Part shown: piece after piece, positions 1 to 7,785 of the stretch
Numbering within the stretch: position 1 is the stretch's first letter
Layout of the letters: every line of letters begins with the position of its first letter
Assembly: GCF_963853665.1 (NCBI RefSeq)
Contig: NZ_OY970459.1
Location: forward strand, 1,302,001 to 1,366,000
From: Mycobacterium decipiens
GTDB lineage: Bacteria > Actinomycetota > Actinomycetes > Mycobacteriales > Mycobacteriaceae
Reading direction: 5' to 3'
DNA length: 64,000 bases
Notes under the pieces: generated by a model
What the model saw: the letters and a program-made list of their open reading frames with translations, nothing else
Database searches by the model: none
Told to the model about the DNA's origin: nothing
Made by a program: the position numbers and the translations under genes

Positions 1-1353
1 CCTGCCGAATTGGCCGTCGCCCGGGACCGGGTCCAGGTGCTCACCGTGCATGCCGCCAAGGGCTTGGAGTGGCAGGTGGTGGCGGTGGCGCACCTGTCGC
101 GTGGAACGTTTCCGTCGACGGTGTCGCGGAGAAGCTGGCTCACCGACCCCGCCGAACTACCGCCGCTGTTGCGTGGCGACCGCGCCTCGGCAGGTGCGCT
201 CGGCGTCCCCGTCCTGGACGTGTCAGCTGTCAGCGATCGAAAACAGTTGTCGGACAAAATCTCCGAGCATCGTCGCCAGCTCGATCAACGACGCGTCGAC
301 GAGGAGCGTCGACTGTTGTACGTGGGCGTCACCCGCGCTGAGGACACTCTGCTGGTATCCGGCCACCACTGGGGTCCCACCGGGGTAACGCCGCGCGGGC
401 CGTCGGATTTCCTGTGCGAACTCAAGGACATCATCGACCGTTCGGCCGTAACCGGAGATCCCTGCGGGGTCGTGGAGCAGTGGGCGCCGGCGCCAGCCGA
501 CGGTGAGCGAAACCCATTGCGTGACAACGCTGTCGAAGCGGTTTGGCCCGCTGATCCGTTGTCCGCACGCCGCGACGACGTCGAGCGGGGCGCGGCGCTG
601 GTGGCGGCGGCTATGTCGGCCGACTCGACCGGAACCACCGCCGACGTCGACGGTTGGGCCGCCGATGTCGACGCGCTGTTGGCTGAGCGCGCACGTGGGG
701 CGCTGGGGGTACCACCCACCGGCGGACCCCCGGCCCGCGGTCTGCCAAGCCAGTTGTCGGTCAGCGGCCTGGTGGAGCTGGTTCGCGACCCGGTAGGTGC
801 GCCACAGCGGTTGACGTTTCGTCTGCCAACACGTCCGGACCCGCGAGCGTCGCTGGGCAATGCATTTCACGCCTGGGTTCAGCAGTTTTATGGTGCTGAG
901 CTGCTGTTCGATCTGGGTGACCTGCCAGGTGCAGCGGACCGCGAGGTGGGCGATCCCGAGGAGTTGGCCGCGTTGCAGACGGCATTCGCAGCGTCGCCGT
1001 GGGCGGCTCGCACCCCGGTGGCGGTCGAGGTGCCGTTCGAAATGCCGATCGGCGATACGGTGGTGCGCGGCCGCATCGACGCGGTGTTCGCCGACCCCGA
1101 CGGCGGCGCCACGGTGATGGACTGGAAGACCGGCGAGCCGCCGCACGGGCCGGAGGCTATGCAGCAGGCCGCTGTCCAGCTCGCGGTGTACCGACTGGCG
1201 TGGGCCGCTCTGCGCGGATGCCCGGAGTCGATGGTGCGTACCGCGTTCTTTTACGTTCGCAGCGGAGTCACGGTCGTTCCGGCCGAGTTGCCCGATCCCG
1301 GCGAGCTGGCCGCGCTACTGGCTGACTGCGCCGGTCGGCGGTCGGACGCCTGA
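1..1353 (+). CDS. adnB: AdnB helicase-nuclease subunit, C-terminal part (5' end outside window)
   Basis: This is the C-terminal 450 residues of a UvrD-like helicase fused to a RecB-like nuclease. The frame is open from base 1, so the start lies upstream. Helicase motif V ([10 protein letters not shown]) is near residue 17 of the fragment and motif VI ([13 protein letters not shown]) near residue 105. A RecB-family nuclease core follows, with GRIDAVFADP and then VMDWKTGEPP, where the Asp and Lys are the metal/catalytic residues. In mycobacteria AdnA and AdnB form a heterodimeric motor-nuclease that resects double-strand breaks. AdnA should lie just left of the window. Assignment to AdnB rather than AdnA rests on the gene order that follows (K+ channel, nudC, uvrD2). 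Confidence 0.9.
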   Translation, partial: PAELAVARDRVQVLTVHAAKGLEWQVVAVAHLSRGTFPSTVSRRSWLTDPAELPPLLRGDRASAGALGVPVLDVSAVSDRKQLSDKISEHRRQLDQRRVDEERRLLYVGVTRAEDTLLVSGHHWGPTGVTPRGPSDFLCELKDIIDRSAVTGDPCGVVEQWAPAPADGERNPLRDNAVEAVWPADPLSARRDDVERGAALVAAAMSADSTGTTADVDGWAADVDALLAERARGALGVPPTGGPPARGLPSQLSVSGLVELVRDPVGAPQRLTFRLPTRPDPRASLGNAFHAWVQQFYGAELLFDLGDLPGAADREVGDPEELAALQTAFAASPWAARTPVAVEVPFEMPIGDTVVRGRIDAVFADPDGGATVMDWKTGEPPHGPEAMQQAAVQLAVYRLAWAALRGCPESMVRTAFFYVRSGVTVVPAELPDPGELAALLADCAGRRSDA

Positions 1354-1491
1354 CGTGGTTACCATTTGTGTCGTGCGTTTGGCATGCATTGGGGTTGGCC
1401 AATGACGGATCTCCGTGGCAAAAGGTAGCTGGCGGCGGCTGGGGGGCTCGACGAGAAGCTGACCGCCCTGCCCAGTTACGCGCTCGTCGGC

Positions 1492-2484
1492 GTGGTGCGC
1501 ATTCCCCAGGGGCGGACCAGTCCAGCTCGAGTGATTTCGCGTCGGGTGGCCATCGCCGTGGCGGCGTTGCTCCTCACCGCCGGGACTGTCTACGTCGATC
1601 GCGACGGATACCTCGACGCGCAAGGCGATCGCCTGACGTTTCTGGATTGCCTGTACTACGCGGCGGTGACGCTATCGACGACCGGTTACGGCGACATCAC
1701 GCCCATTTCCGAATTCGCGCGAGCGATCAACATCTTCATCATCACACCGCTGCGGATCGCATTCCTGATCTTGTTGGTCGGGACGACGCTTGAAGTCCTC
1801 ACGGAAACGTCCCGTCAGGCCCTGAAGATCCAGCGTTGGAGGAGCAGAGTGCGTAACCATACCGTCGTGATCGGCTACGGCACCAAGGGCAAAACAGCGG
1901 TCGCCGCGATGGTCAGTGACGAGGCAGTCCCGGGTGAGATTGTCGTTGTCGACACCAATCCGGGCGTCCTCGAACGTGCCGCGGCAGCCGGTCTGGTCAC
2001 CGTGCACGGTGACGCCACCAAGTCCGATGTGCTGCGGCTGGCCGGCGCTCAGCACGCGGCATCGATCATCGTCGCCGCCAGTCGTGACGACACCGCCGTG
2101 CTGGTTACCTTGACGGCGCGCGAGATCGCACCGAAGGCCAAGATCGTCGCGTCCATCCGTGAGGCCGAGAACCAGCACCTGTTGCAGCAATCGGGTGCGG
2201 ACACCGTGGTGGTCTCCTCCGAGACCGCCGGACGGCTGCTGGGTATCGCCACCACGACGCCCAGCGTCGTGGAGATGATTGAGGATCTGCTGACTCCGGA
2301 AGCCGGGCTAGCCGTTGCCGAGCGTGAGGTTGAGCAGGCCGAGGTGGGCGGGTCTCCGCGGCATCTGCGCGACATTGTGCTCGGCGTGGTACGCGACGGC
2401 CAGCTGCTGCGCATCGGGGCGCCGGAGGTGGACGCCATCGAGGCCAACGACCGGCTGCTCTACATCCGCCAGGCGGGGCACTAG
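1492..2484 (+). CDS. Two-TM potassium channel with RCK (TrkA-N) domain
   Basis: The 330-residue protein resembles MthK-type channels. TM1 is about residues 17-35. A pore helix and selectivity filter follow (TLSTTGYGD, near residue 64), then TM2 (about 78-100). A cytoplasmic Rossmann RCK domain starts at VVIGYGTKGK (near residue 124) and an RCK-C-like tail ends the protein. It would conduct K+ under ligand control. The order adnB-channel-nudC matches H37Rv Rv3200c. GTG 1492 (or 1495) is the first usable start. However, coding-like sequence in the same frame continues upstream to a TAG at 1426-1428, with an ATG at 1402, so the N-terminus may once have been longer. The stop codon overlaps the first base of the tandem repeat. 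Confidence 0.85.
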   Translation: MVRIPQGRTSPARVISRRVAIAVAALLLTAGTVYVDRDGYLDAQGDRLTFLDCLYYAAVTLSTTGYGDITPISEFARAINIFIITPLRIAFLILLVGTTLEVLTETSRQALKIQRWRSRVRNHTVVIGYGTKGKTAVAAMVSDEAVPGEIVVVDTNPGVLERAAAAGLVTVHGDATKSDVLRLAGAQHAASIIVAASRDDTAVLVTLTAREIAPKAKIVASIREAENQHLLQQSGADTVVVSSETAGRLLGIATTTPSVVEMIEDLLTPEAGLAVAEREVEQAEVGGSPRHLRDIVLGVVRDGQLLRIGAPEVDAIEANDRLLYIRQAGH

Positions 2485-2750
2485 TGGCGATCGCAAGCGC
2501 GGCGGAGCCGGGCGCAGCGGGTCGGCACGTGTTGGACCCTGTGGCGATCGCAAGCGCGGCGGAGCCGGGCGCAGCGGGTCGGCACGTGTTGGACCCTGTG
2601 GCGATCGCAAGCGCGGCGGAGCCGGGCGCAGCGGGTCGGCACGTGTTGGACCCTGTGGCGATCGCAAGCGCGGCGGAGCGGGGCGCAGCGGGTCGGCACG
2701 TGTTGGACCCTGTGGCGATCGCAAGCGCGGCGGAGCCGGGCGCAAAGGGT
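2484..2750. repeat. 57-bp tandem repeat, about 4.6 copies (VNTR-like)
   Basis: Units begin at 2484, 2541, 2598, 2655 and 2712, a period of exactly 57 bases. Each starts gtggcgatcgcaagcgcggc and ends with gttggaccct. Copies 1-3 are essentially identical. Copy 4 has a C-to-G change after 'cggag', and copy 5 diverges and stops after about 38 bases. Because 57 is divisible by three, the array is open in several frames (19-residue periodicity), but I do not believe it is translated. It fills the gap between the channel stop codon and nudC. It resembles the intergenic VNTR/MIRU-type loci of the M. tuberculosis complex. Confidence 0.95.
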
Positions 2751-2769
2751 CGGAGCCGGGGGCCTTAGC

Positions 2770-3696
2770 GTGGATTTCCAGCTGCGCAGCGTTCCGCTGA
2801 TGTCGCGCGTTGGCGCCGACCGGGCCGACCAGCTGAGGACCGATGTGGAGGCGGCCGCCGCGGGATGGCCGGATGCGGCATTGCTGCGGGTGGATTTCCG
2901 CAATCGGGTGCTGATCGCCAACGGTCGGGTGCTGCTTGGCGCGGCTGTCGAGCTGGCCGACAAGCCACCGCCGGAGGCGGTATTCCTGGGTCGCATCGAG
3001 GGCGATCGCCACGTCTGGGCGATCCGGGGAGCGCTGGCGCCGCCGTCCGATGATCCTGACGTGCAAGCCGAGGTGGTGGACCTTCGTAGGCTCGGCCGGA
3101 TCATGGACGACACCAGCAGCCAGTTGGTGTCGTCGGCAACGGCACTGCTGAACTGGCATGACAGTTCCCGATTCAGCGCGCTGGACGGCACACCGACGAA
3201 ACCGGCCAGGGGCGGTTGGTCACGAGTCAACCCGATAACCGGGCATGAGGAGTTCCCGCGTATCGACCCCGCGGTGATTTGCCTGGTTCACGACGGCGGT
3301 GATCGTGCCGTGTTGGCTCGCCAGGCGGTGTGGCCCGAACGAATGTTCTCGCTGTTGGCCGGCTTCGTCGAGGCCGGAGAGTCGTTCGAAGTCTGCGTCG
3401 CCCGGGAGATCCGCGAGGAAATCGGACTGACCGTTCGCGATGTGCGCTATCTGGGCAGTCAGCCGTGGCCGTTCCCGCGCTCGCTAATGGTCGGCTTCCA
3501 CGCCTTAGGTGACCCGGATCAGGACTTCTCGTTCAGCGACGGCGAGATCGCCGAAGCCGCGTGGTTCACCCGCGATGAGGTGCGTGGCGCGCTTGAAGCC
3601 GGCGATTGGACGAGCGCGTCGGACTCGAAACTGCTACTGCCCGGGTCGATCTCGATCGCCCGCGTGATCATCGAATCGTGGGCAATGTGCGACTGA
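2770..3696 (+). CDS. nudC: NADH pyrophosphatase NudC (Nudix hydrolase)
   Basis: NudC cleaves NADH to NMNH and AMP and can remove NAD caps from RNA. Mycobacterial NudC has been linked to inactivation of the INH-NAD and ETH-NAD adducts. The Nudix box lies at residues 196-218 (GFVEAGESFE, then AREIREEIGL). The NADH-pyrophosphatase signature SQPWPFPRS is near residue 230. The four zinc-ribbon cysteines of E. coli NudC are absent; the only cysteines are isolated. The protein is 308 residues. Its GTG start comes 19 bases after the tandem repeat, with only a weak purine stretch (cgggggcc) as ribosome site. The proline in SQPWP appears to be the position of the P237Q change reported in some M. tuberculosis NudC, as I recall. 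Confidence 0.92.
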   Translation: MDFQLRSVPLMSRVGADRADQLRTDVEAAAAGWPDAALLRVDFRNRVLIANGRVLLGAAVELADKPPPEAVFLGRIEGDRHVWAIRGALAPPSDDPDVQAEVVDLRRLGRIMDDTSSQLVSSATALLNWHDSSRFSALDGTPTKPARGGWSRVNPITGHEEFPRIDPAVICLVHDGGDRAVLARQAVWPERMFSLLAGFVEAGESFEVCVAREIREEIGLTVRDVRYLGSQPWPFPRSLMVGFHALGDPDQDFSFSDGEIAEAAWFTRDEVRGALEAGDWTSASDSKLLLPGSISIARVIIESWAMCD

Positions 3697-3719
3697 TCCG
3701 GCCTGAAGTCGCGTGAGTC

Positions 3720-4370
3720 CTAGTCGATCCGGTCGGTGATCGTCTGAAGGATGGTATTCGCGATCCGATCTGCCGGCTCAAGACCCAACACGCCTACGGA
3801 TATCAACACCGCAGATTTCGCACGATACAGGTGGCTCCACCCCTGGGAGCTGAGTCTTAGGGTGGAGTGATCCGGCTCGTCCAAGGCGAAATCGTAGTTG
3901 GTGTCATGCAGGGCAGTGCACGCTGTCACATACGACAGCAGTTGATGAAGCACGCCGCGCGTCGTGCTCGAGTTCGGGTACACGGCAACCGCTTGACTGA
4001 CTTCGTCGATCATGGCGACCCCGCCCGGCTCTAGGTCGTCGGTCGCGCCGCCATAGCCCACACTGCGGAACTCCGACCAGCCGTTGCCGAAGGTCAGGTC
4101 GCTGTTTCCCACCGCTCGGCACGGACCCGGAGCGTCCACATCTCCCTGGGACGGCTTCCGCAGATCCGCGTGTGCATGCGGCGTGAGGTATTCGAAATTG
4201 GCGATGCGCCGCACATCTTCGACGCTGACCAGCAACGAATCGATACCCGCTGCGACCGGGGGGCTCGTCGTGGCTGGTGCGCTGCGATGTGAGCACGCCG
4301 CGATCGCCGCCACCGCACAGCACACGATGACGGTGGACCTGCCCGTGCCGGTGACGATGGTGCGAATCAC
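3720..4370 (-). CDS. Lipoprotein with PknH-type extracellular sensor domain (LppH-like)
   Basis: Starting at GTG 4370, the product is about 216 residues. It has a hydrophobic signal (STVIVCCAVAAIAAC) ending in a lipobox-like AAC, so it is probably a surface lipoprotein. The mature part has the pattern of the PknH extracellular/LppH family: SLLVSVEDVRRIANF near the start, GPCRAVGNS in the middle, a second cysteine in YVTACTALHD, and a GWSHLYRAKSAVLISVG strand near the end. The two mature cysteines may pair. The open frame extends to 4550, but that extension places a long hydrophilic stretch before the signal. It is transcribed against nudC (23-bp gap). I recall no gene here in H37Rv, so it may be an insertion. 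Ligand unknown. Confidence 0.7.
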   Translation of the reverse strand: MIRTIVTGTGRSTVIVCCAVAAIAACSHRSAPATTSPPVAAGIDSLLVSVEDVRRIANFEYLTPHAHADLRKPSQGDVDAPGPCRAVGNSDLTFGNGWSEFRSVGYGGATDDLEPGGVAMIDEVSQAVAVYPNSSTTRGVLHQLLSYVTACTALHDTNYDFALDEPDHSTLRLSSQGWSHLYRAKSAVLISVGVLGLEPADRIANTILQTITDRID

Positions 4371-4608
4371 CGCCGGTCGCCACGTGAGCCAGCTCGCGGG
4401 AGAGTTCACGCTCTTGTGGGTGGAGCTGCTTGGCCTCATCGTTGATAAGCCATTCCCCAGGCCGTCCGCTGTCGGTTTGGCGTCTGTTACCTGCGGATTC
4501 ACCGCGCCATTGCCCTTATGCCGGGGGCGACCAAACCGTTTGCTGCGCACGAGCTTGGCGGGTGGCTGGCCGGGTCGGCACCGCCTGCCGGAACAAATCC
4601 GGACTTGG

Positions 4609-4863
4609 CTAGCCGGCGATCTTTGCCAGCTTCGCTTCGACCTCGCCCGCGCTTGGGTTCGTCAGCGTCGACCCGTCGGCGAACTTCACCGTTGGGACGG
4701 TTCTGTTGCCGCCGTTGACCGAGCCGACGAACTCGGCGGCCGCAGGGTTGTGTTCGATGTCGACCTCGTCGTAGGAGATTCGGTTGGCCTTGAGCGCGGT
4801 CTTGAGCCGAAGGCAGTAGCCACACCATGAAGTTGTGTAAATGGTGAGCGCAGGGTTAGTCAT
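4609..4863 (-). CDS. mrx1: Mycoredoxin-1 (glutaredoxin-like)
   Basis: This 84-residue thioredoxin-fold protein has the active-site motif CGYC at residues 14-17 (TTSWCGYCLRL) and a cis-Pro region (RTVPTVKFADG). Mycoredoxin-1 reduces protein-mycothiol mixed disulfides in actinobacteria, working with mycothiol and mycothione reductase in the cytosol. Length and sequence match H37Rv Rv3198A. It is transcribed divergently from uvrD2 across about 106 bases, as in M. tuberculosis. Confidence 0.93.
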   Translation of the reverse strand: MTNPALTIYTTSWCGYCLRLKTALKANRISYDEVDIEHNPAAAEFVGSVNGGNRTVPTVKFADGSTLTNPSAGEVEAKLAKIAG

Positions 4864-4969
4864 AGCCGGTTAACGTAGCCCAGCGACGATGCATTCCGCG
4901 CGACGGCCCTATGCGAAACGGCGTGGCGACACACCCGTTTTGTCACCCGCCGCTGCCAAGATAGACGCC

Positions 4970-7072
4970 ATGTCGATGGTCACAGACCCATTGATCGCCG
5001 GGCTGGACGACGAGCAGCGCCAAGCCGTGCTGGCTCCACGCGGACCGGTCTGTGTGCTCGCCGGCGCCGGAACTGGTAAGACCCGCACCATCACTCACCG
5101 GATCGCCGCACTGGTCGCGGGCGGTCATATCGCTGCCGGGCAGGTGCTGGCGGTGACGTTCACCCAGCGTGCGGCGGGGGAGATGCGCGCCCGGTTGCGG
5201 GCGCTCGATGCCGCCGCACGGACCGGCTCTGGAGTTGGCGCTGTCCAGGCGCTGACCTTTCACGCGGCCGCGCATCGCCAGCTGCGGTACTTCTGGCCGC
5301 GCGTGATCGCCGACACCGGCTGGCAGCTGCTGGATAGCAAGTTCGCCGTCGTGGCCCGCGCGGCCAACCGCGCCAGGCTGCATGCCAGCACCGATGACGT
5401 GCGCGACCTGGCTGGCGAGATCGAGTGGGCTAAGGCGTCGCTGATCAGCCCGGAGCAGTACGTAACCGCTGTGTCGGCAGCGCACCGAGACACCCCGTTG
5501 GACGCCGCGCAAATCGCGGCCGTCTACTCCGAATACGAGGCTCTCAAGGCCCGCGGCGACGGCGTTACCCTGCTTGACTTCGATGACCTGTTGCTGCATA
5601 CCGCGGCCGCGATCGAAAACGACTTTGCTGTGGCCGAGGAATTCCGGGACCGGTACCGCTGTTTCGTCGTCGACGAGTACCAGGACGTCACCCCGCTGCA
5701 GCAGCGGGTGCTCTCGGCCTGGTTGGGTGATCGGGACGACCTGACCGTCGTCGGCGACGCCAATCAGACCATCTACTCCTTTACCGGGGCTTCGCCTCGC
5801 TTCCTGCTCGACTTTTCGCGGCGGTTCCCGGACGCTGCGGTGGTGCGCCTGGAGCGCGATTACCGATCCACTCCGCAGGTGGTGTCATTGGCCAACCGGG
5901 TGATCGCCACCGCTCGGGGCCGCGTCGCGGGCAGCAAGCTGCAGCTGTCCGGCCAGCGTGAGCCGGGTCCGGTCCCGTCGTTCCACGAGCATTCCGACGA
6001 ACCTGCCGAGGCAGCCGCGGTGGCGGCGTCGATTGCTCGGTTGATCGCATCGGGCACTGCGCCCTCCGAGATCGCCATTCTCTACCGGGTCAATGCGCAG
6101 TCAGAGGTCTACGAGGAGGCATTGACCGAGGCGGGTATCGCATACCAGGTCCGCGGCGGCGAGGGGTTTTTCAACCGTCAGGAGATCAAACAGGCATTGC
6201 TTGCCCTACAGCGTGCGTCAGCCCGAAGTACCGAAGGCGCGTTGTCCGACGTCGTTCGCGCGGTATTGGAACCACTGGGGCTGACGGCGGAGCCGCCGGT
6301 CGGCACCCGCGCCAGGGAGCGCTGGGAGGCGCTCACCGCGCTGGCTGATCTGGTCGACGACGAGGTCGCGCAGCGTCCTGCGCTGCAGCTTCCCGGCCTG
6401 CTAGCCGAACTGCGGACGCGGGCCGAAGCGCGACACCCACCGGTGGTGCAGGGCGTCACGCTGGCCTCACTGCACGCCGCGAAGGGACTCGAATGGGACG
6501 CGGTGTTCCTGGTCGGATTGGCCGATGGCACGCTGCCCATCTCGCACGCCCTGACACACGGCCCCGACAGTGAGCCCGTCGAGGAAGAGCGGCGGCTGCT
6601 GTACGTCGGAATCACCAGGGCCCGAGTCAATTTGGCGCTCAGCTGGGCACTATCGCGGGCCTCGGGTGGGCGCCAGAGCCGCAAGCCGTCGCGGTTCCTC
6701 AACGGTATTGCGCCGCAGACGCGTGCCGATCCGGCGCCGAGCAAGTCCCGTCGAAACCGGGGTGCCGCACCCCGCTGCCGGCTCTGCAACAACGAGCTGA
6801 ACACGCCGGCGGCCGTCATGCTGCGGCGGTGCGAAACGTGTGCCGCCGACGTCGACGAAGAGTTGTTGTTGCAGCTCAAGTCCTGGCGGCTCAGCACCGC
6901 TAAAGAACAGAATGTGCCCGCGTATGTCGTGTTCTCCGACAACACGCTGATCGCGATCGCCGAGCTGCTACCTGCCGACGACGCGGCGCTGATCGCGATT
7001 CCGGGTATCGGTGCACGAAAGCTGGAACAGTACGGGCCGGATGTCCTGGAGCTGGTTCGCGGTCGTACGTGA
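4970..7072 (+). CDS. uvrD2: ATP-dependent DNA helicase UvrD2 (SF1)
   Basis: UvrD2 is an SF1A helicase of 700 residues and is essential in mycobacteria. Walker A is LAGAGTGKT near residue 33, the DEYQD motif II near residue 233, and motif VI ([13 protein letters not shown]) near residue 540. The C-terminus has the tetracysteine module (CRLCNNEL, later CETC) at about 604-625 and an HRDC domain at the end ([26 protein letters not shown]). Both features separate UvrD2 from UvrD1. The frame extends 27 codons upstream to 4889, but the ATG at 4970 ([12 protein letters not shown]) gives the family's usual length and N-terminus. Confidence 0.95.
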   Translation: MSMVTDPLIAGLDDEQRQAVLAPRGPVCVLAGAGTGKTRTITHRIAALVAGGHIAAGQVLAVTFTQRAAGEMRARLRALDAAARTGSGVGAVQALTFHAAAHRQLRYFWPRVIADTGWQLLDSKFAVVARAANRARLHASTDDVRDLAGEIEWAKASLISPEQYVTAVSAAHRDTPLDAAQIAAVYSEYEALKARGDGVTLLDFDDLLLHTAAAIENDFAVAEEFRDRYRCFVVDEYQDVTPLQQRVLSAWLGDRDDLTVVGDANQTIYSFTGASPRFLLDFSRRFPDAAVVRLERDYRSTPQVVSLANRVIATARGRVAGSKLQLSGQREPGPVPSFHEHSDEPAEAAAVAASIARLIASGTAPSEIAILYRVNAQSEVYEEALTEAGIAYQVRGGEGFFNRQEIKQALLALQRASARSTEGALSDVVRAVLEPLGLTAEPPVGTRARERWEALTALADLVDDEVAQRPALQLPGLLAELRTRAEARHPPVVQGVTLASLHAAKGLEWDAVFLVGLADGTLPISHALTHGPDSEPVEEERRLLYVGITRARVNLALSWALSRASGGRQSRKPSRFLNGIAPQTRADPAPSKSRRNRGAAPRCRLCNNELNTPAAVMLRRCETCAADVDEELLLQLKSWRLSTAKEQNVPAYVVFSDNTLIAIAELLPADDAALIAIPGIGARKLEQYGPDVLELVRGRT

Positions 7073-7102
7073 CCGTCCGTGTGAGGCAAACCCGCAGGTC
7101 AG

Positions 7103-7140
7103 AAAATCGGTTGCCACCACTGGCCGCTTCCAGTTAACCT
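7103..7140 (+). promoter_or_regulatory. whiB7 promoter with WhiB7-type AT-rich element
   Basis: An AAAAT tract (7103-7107) sits just before a -35 hexamer TTGCCA (7111-7116). An 18-base spacer follows, then the -10 TAACCT (7135-7140), which fits TANNNT. The AT-rich stretch a few bases upstream of -35 is the known contact site of the WhiB7-SigA complex, so this is the expected autoregulatory promoter. Transcription should begin near 7147, leaving a leader of about 370 bases before whiB7. Confidence 0.75.
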
Positions 7141-7211
7141 CGAAACCTGCTGCTGGCCCGAGATGGCATTGACGGCTGGCGTACGAGCGATAGGAGAGGA
7201 GGGTGGCCACG

Positions 7212-7364
7212 ATGATCGACAACACCGCATTCGGTGCAGGCGTGGCTGCCGCGGTGCCGACCGCGGGAACCCCCCAGAGCGTCCGTACCGCCGCACCGGC
7301 GGCGACGGGCAAGCACCGTGTCGCCGCTGCGACTAACGAGTCCGTGGATCGGGGCCATACGTAA
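7212..7364 (+). CDS. whiB7 leader upstream ORF (50 codons)
   Basis: ATG 7212 opens a 50-codon frame (MIDNTAFGAGVAAAVP..., ending DRGHT) that closes with TAA at 7362-7364. An in-frame GTG at 7203 would add three residues. It is preceded by a purine-rich stretch (gataggagaggagggtgg, 7190-7207). It lies inside the whiB7 leader, upstream of the terminator hairpin, where mycobacterial whiB7 genes carry a regulatory upstream ORF. Slowed translation of such an ORF by antibiotics is thought to change leader folding and let transcription reach whiB7. The peptide itself resembles no family I know. It is Ala/Thr-rich and probably has no function beyond sensing ribosome movement. Confidence 0.6.
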   Translation: MIDNTAFGAGVAAAVPTAGTPQSVRTAAPAATGKHRVAAATNESVDRGHT

Positions 7365-7395
7365 GCGCTACGTAATCAGCCCGGTTTTCGCCCGA

Positions 7396-7438
7396 TGGCC
7401 ACGGACCCGAAGTCACAGGATCCGTGGCCACAGTTTTT
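7396..7438 (+). terminator. Rho-independent attenuator in whiB7 leader
   Basis: A perfect 10-bp stem (tggccacgga at 7396-7405, tccgtggcca at 7421-7430) encloses a 15-base loop. After three bases it is followed by TTTTT (7434-7438). It stands 77 bases before the whiB7 start codon and after the leader ORF. This is the position of the conserved conditional terminator described for mycobacterial whiB7. Confidence 0.85.
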
Positions 7439-7515
7439 GGGTCAGCAGCTTCCCAACCTGGTCCGGATCACTTTCGAAGGACAGTCACCAGACCAGGAAG
7501 CAGGTGAAACAGGAC

Positions 7516-7785
7516 GTGTCGGCACTGACAGTCCCCAGACAGACGCTGGCGGAGTTGCCATGTCACGCCGGTGAACCCGATCTGTGGTTCGCCGATACCC
7601 CAGCCGATCTTGAAGTCGCTAAGACGCTCTGTGCGAGCTGCCCGATCAGACGGCAGTGTTTGGCAGCGGCACTGGAACGGGCCGAACCCTGGGGGGTATG
7701 GGGCGGTGAGATATTCGACCGAGGCTCGATCGTGAGTCACAAGCGTCCCCGCGGACGTCCGCGCAAGGACGTCGTCGCCGCCTAG
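7516..7785 (+). CDS. whiB7: Transcriptional regulator WhiB7
   Basis: WhiB7 is an Fe-S Wbl protein that binds SigA and activates intrinsic resistance genes (erm, tap, eis and others) in response to ribosome-targeting drugs. The 89-residue product has the four [4Fe-4S] ligands C16, C39, C42 and C48 (CASCPIRRQC), the Wbl turn EPWGVWGGE, and a C-terminal AT-hook (RPRGRPRKD) specific to WhiB7. The start is GTG 7516 (VSALTVPRQ). The open frame upstream of it is leader sequence. Its stop codon overlaps that of the convergent kinase-like gene by four bases. Confidence 0.95.
   Translation: MSALTVPRQTLAELPCHAGEPDLWFADTPADLEVAKTLCASCPIRRQCLAAALERAEPWGVWGGEIFDRGSIVSHKRPRGRPRKDVVAA

Noticed and set aside
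223..1146. 307-codon minus-strand ORF within adnB
   Set aside because: It is the antisense of a clearly conserved helicase-nuclease and its sequence is Arg/Pro/Gln-rich without any motif.
2484..2750. Possible CRISPR array
   Set aside because: Units are contiguous with no variable spacers and there are no cas genes.
2484..2768. 94-codon ORF with a 19-residue repeated peptide in the tandem array
   Set aside because: It is a consequence of the 57-base period. It lacks a ribosome site, overlaps the channel stop and is matched by equally long frames on both strands.
2308..3159. 283-codon minus-strand ORF through the repeat and nudC start
   Set aside because: It is an antisense shadow kept open by high GC content and the repeat period.
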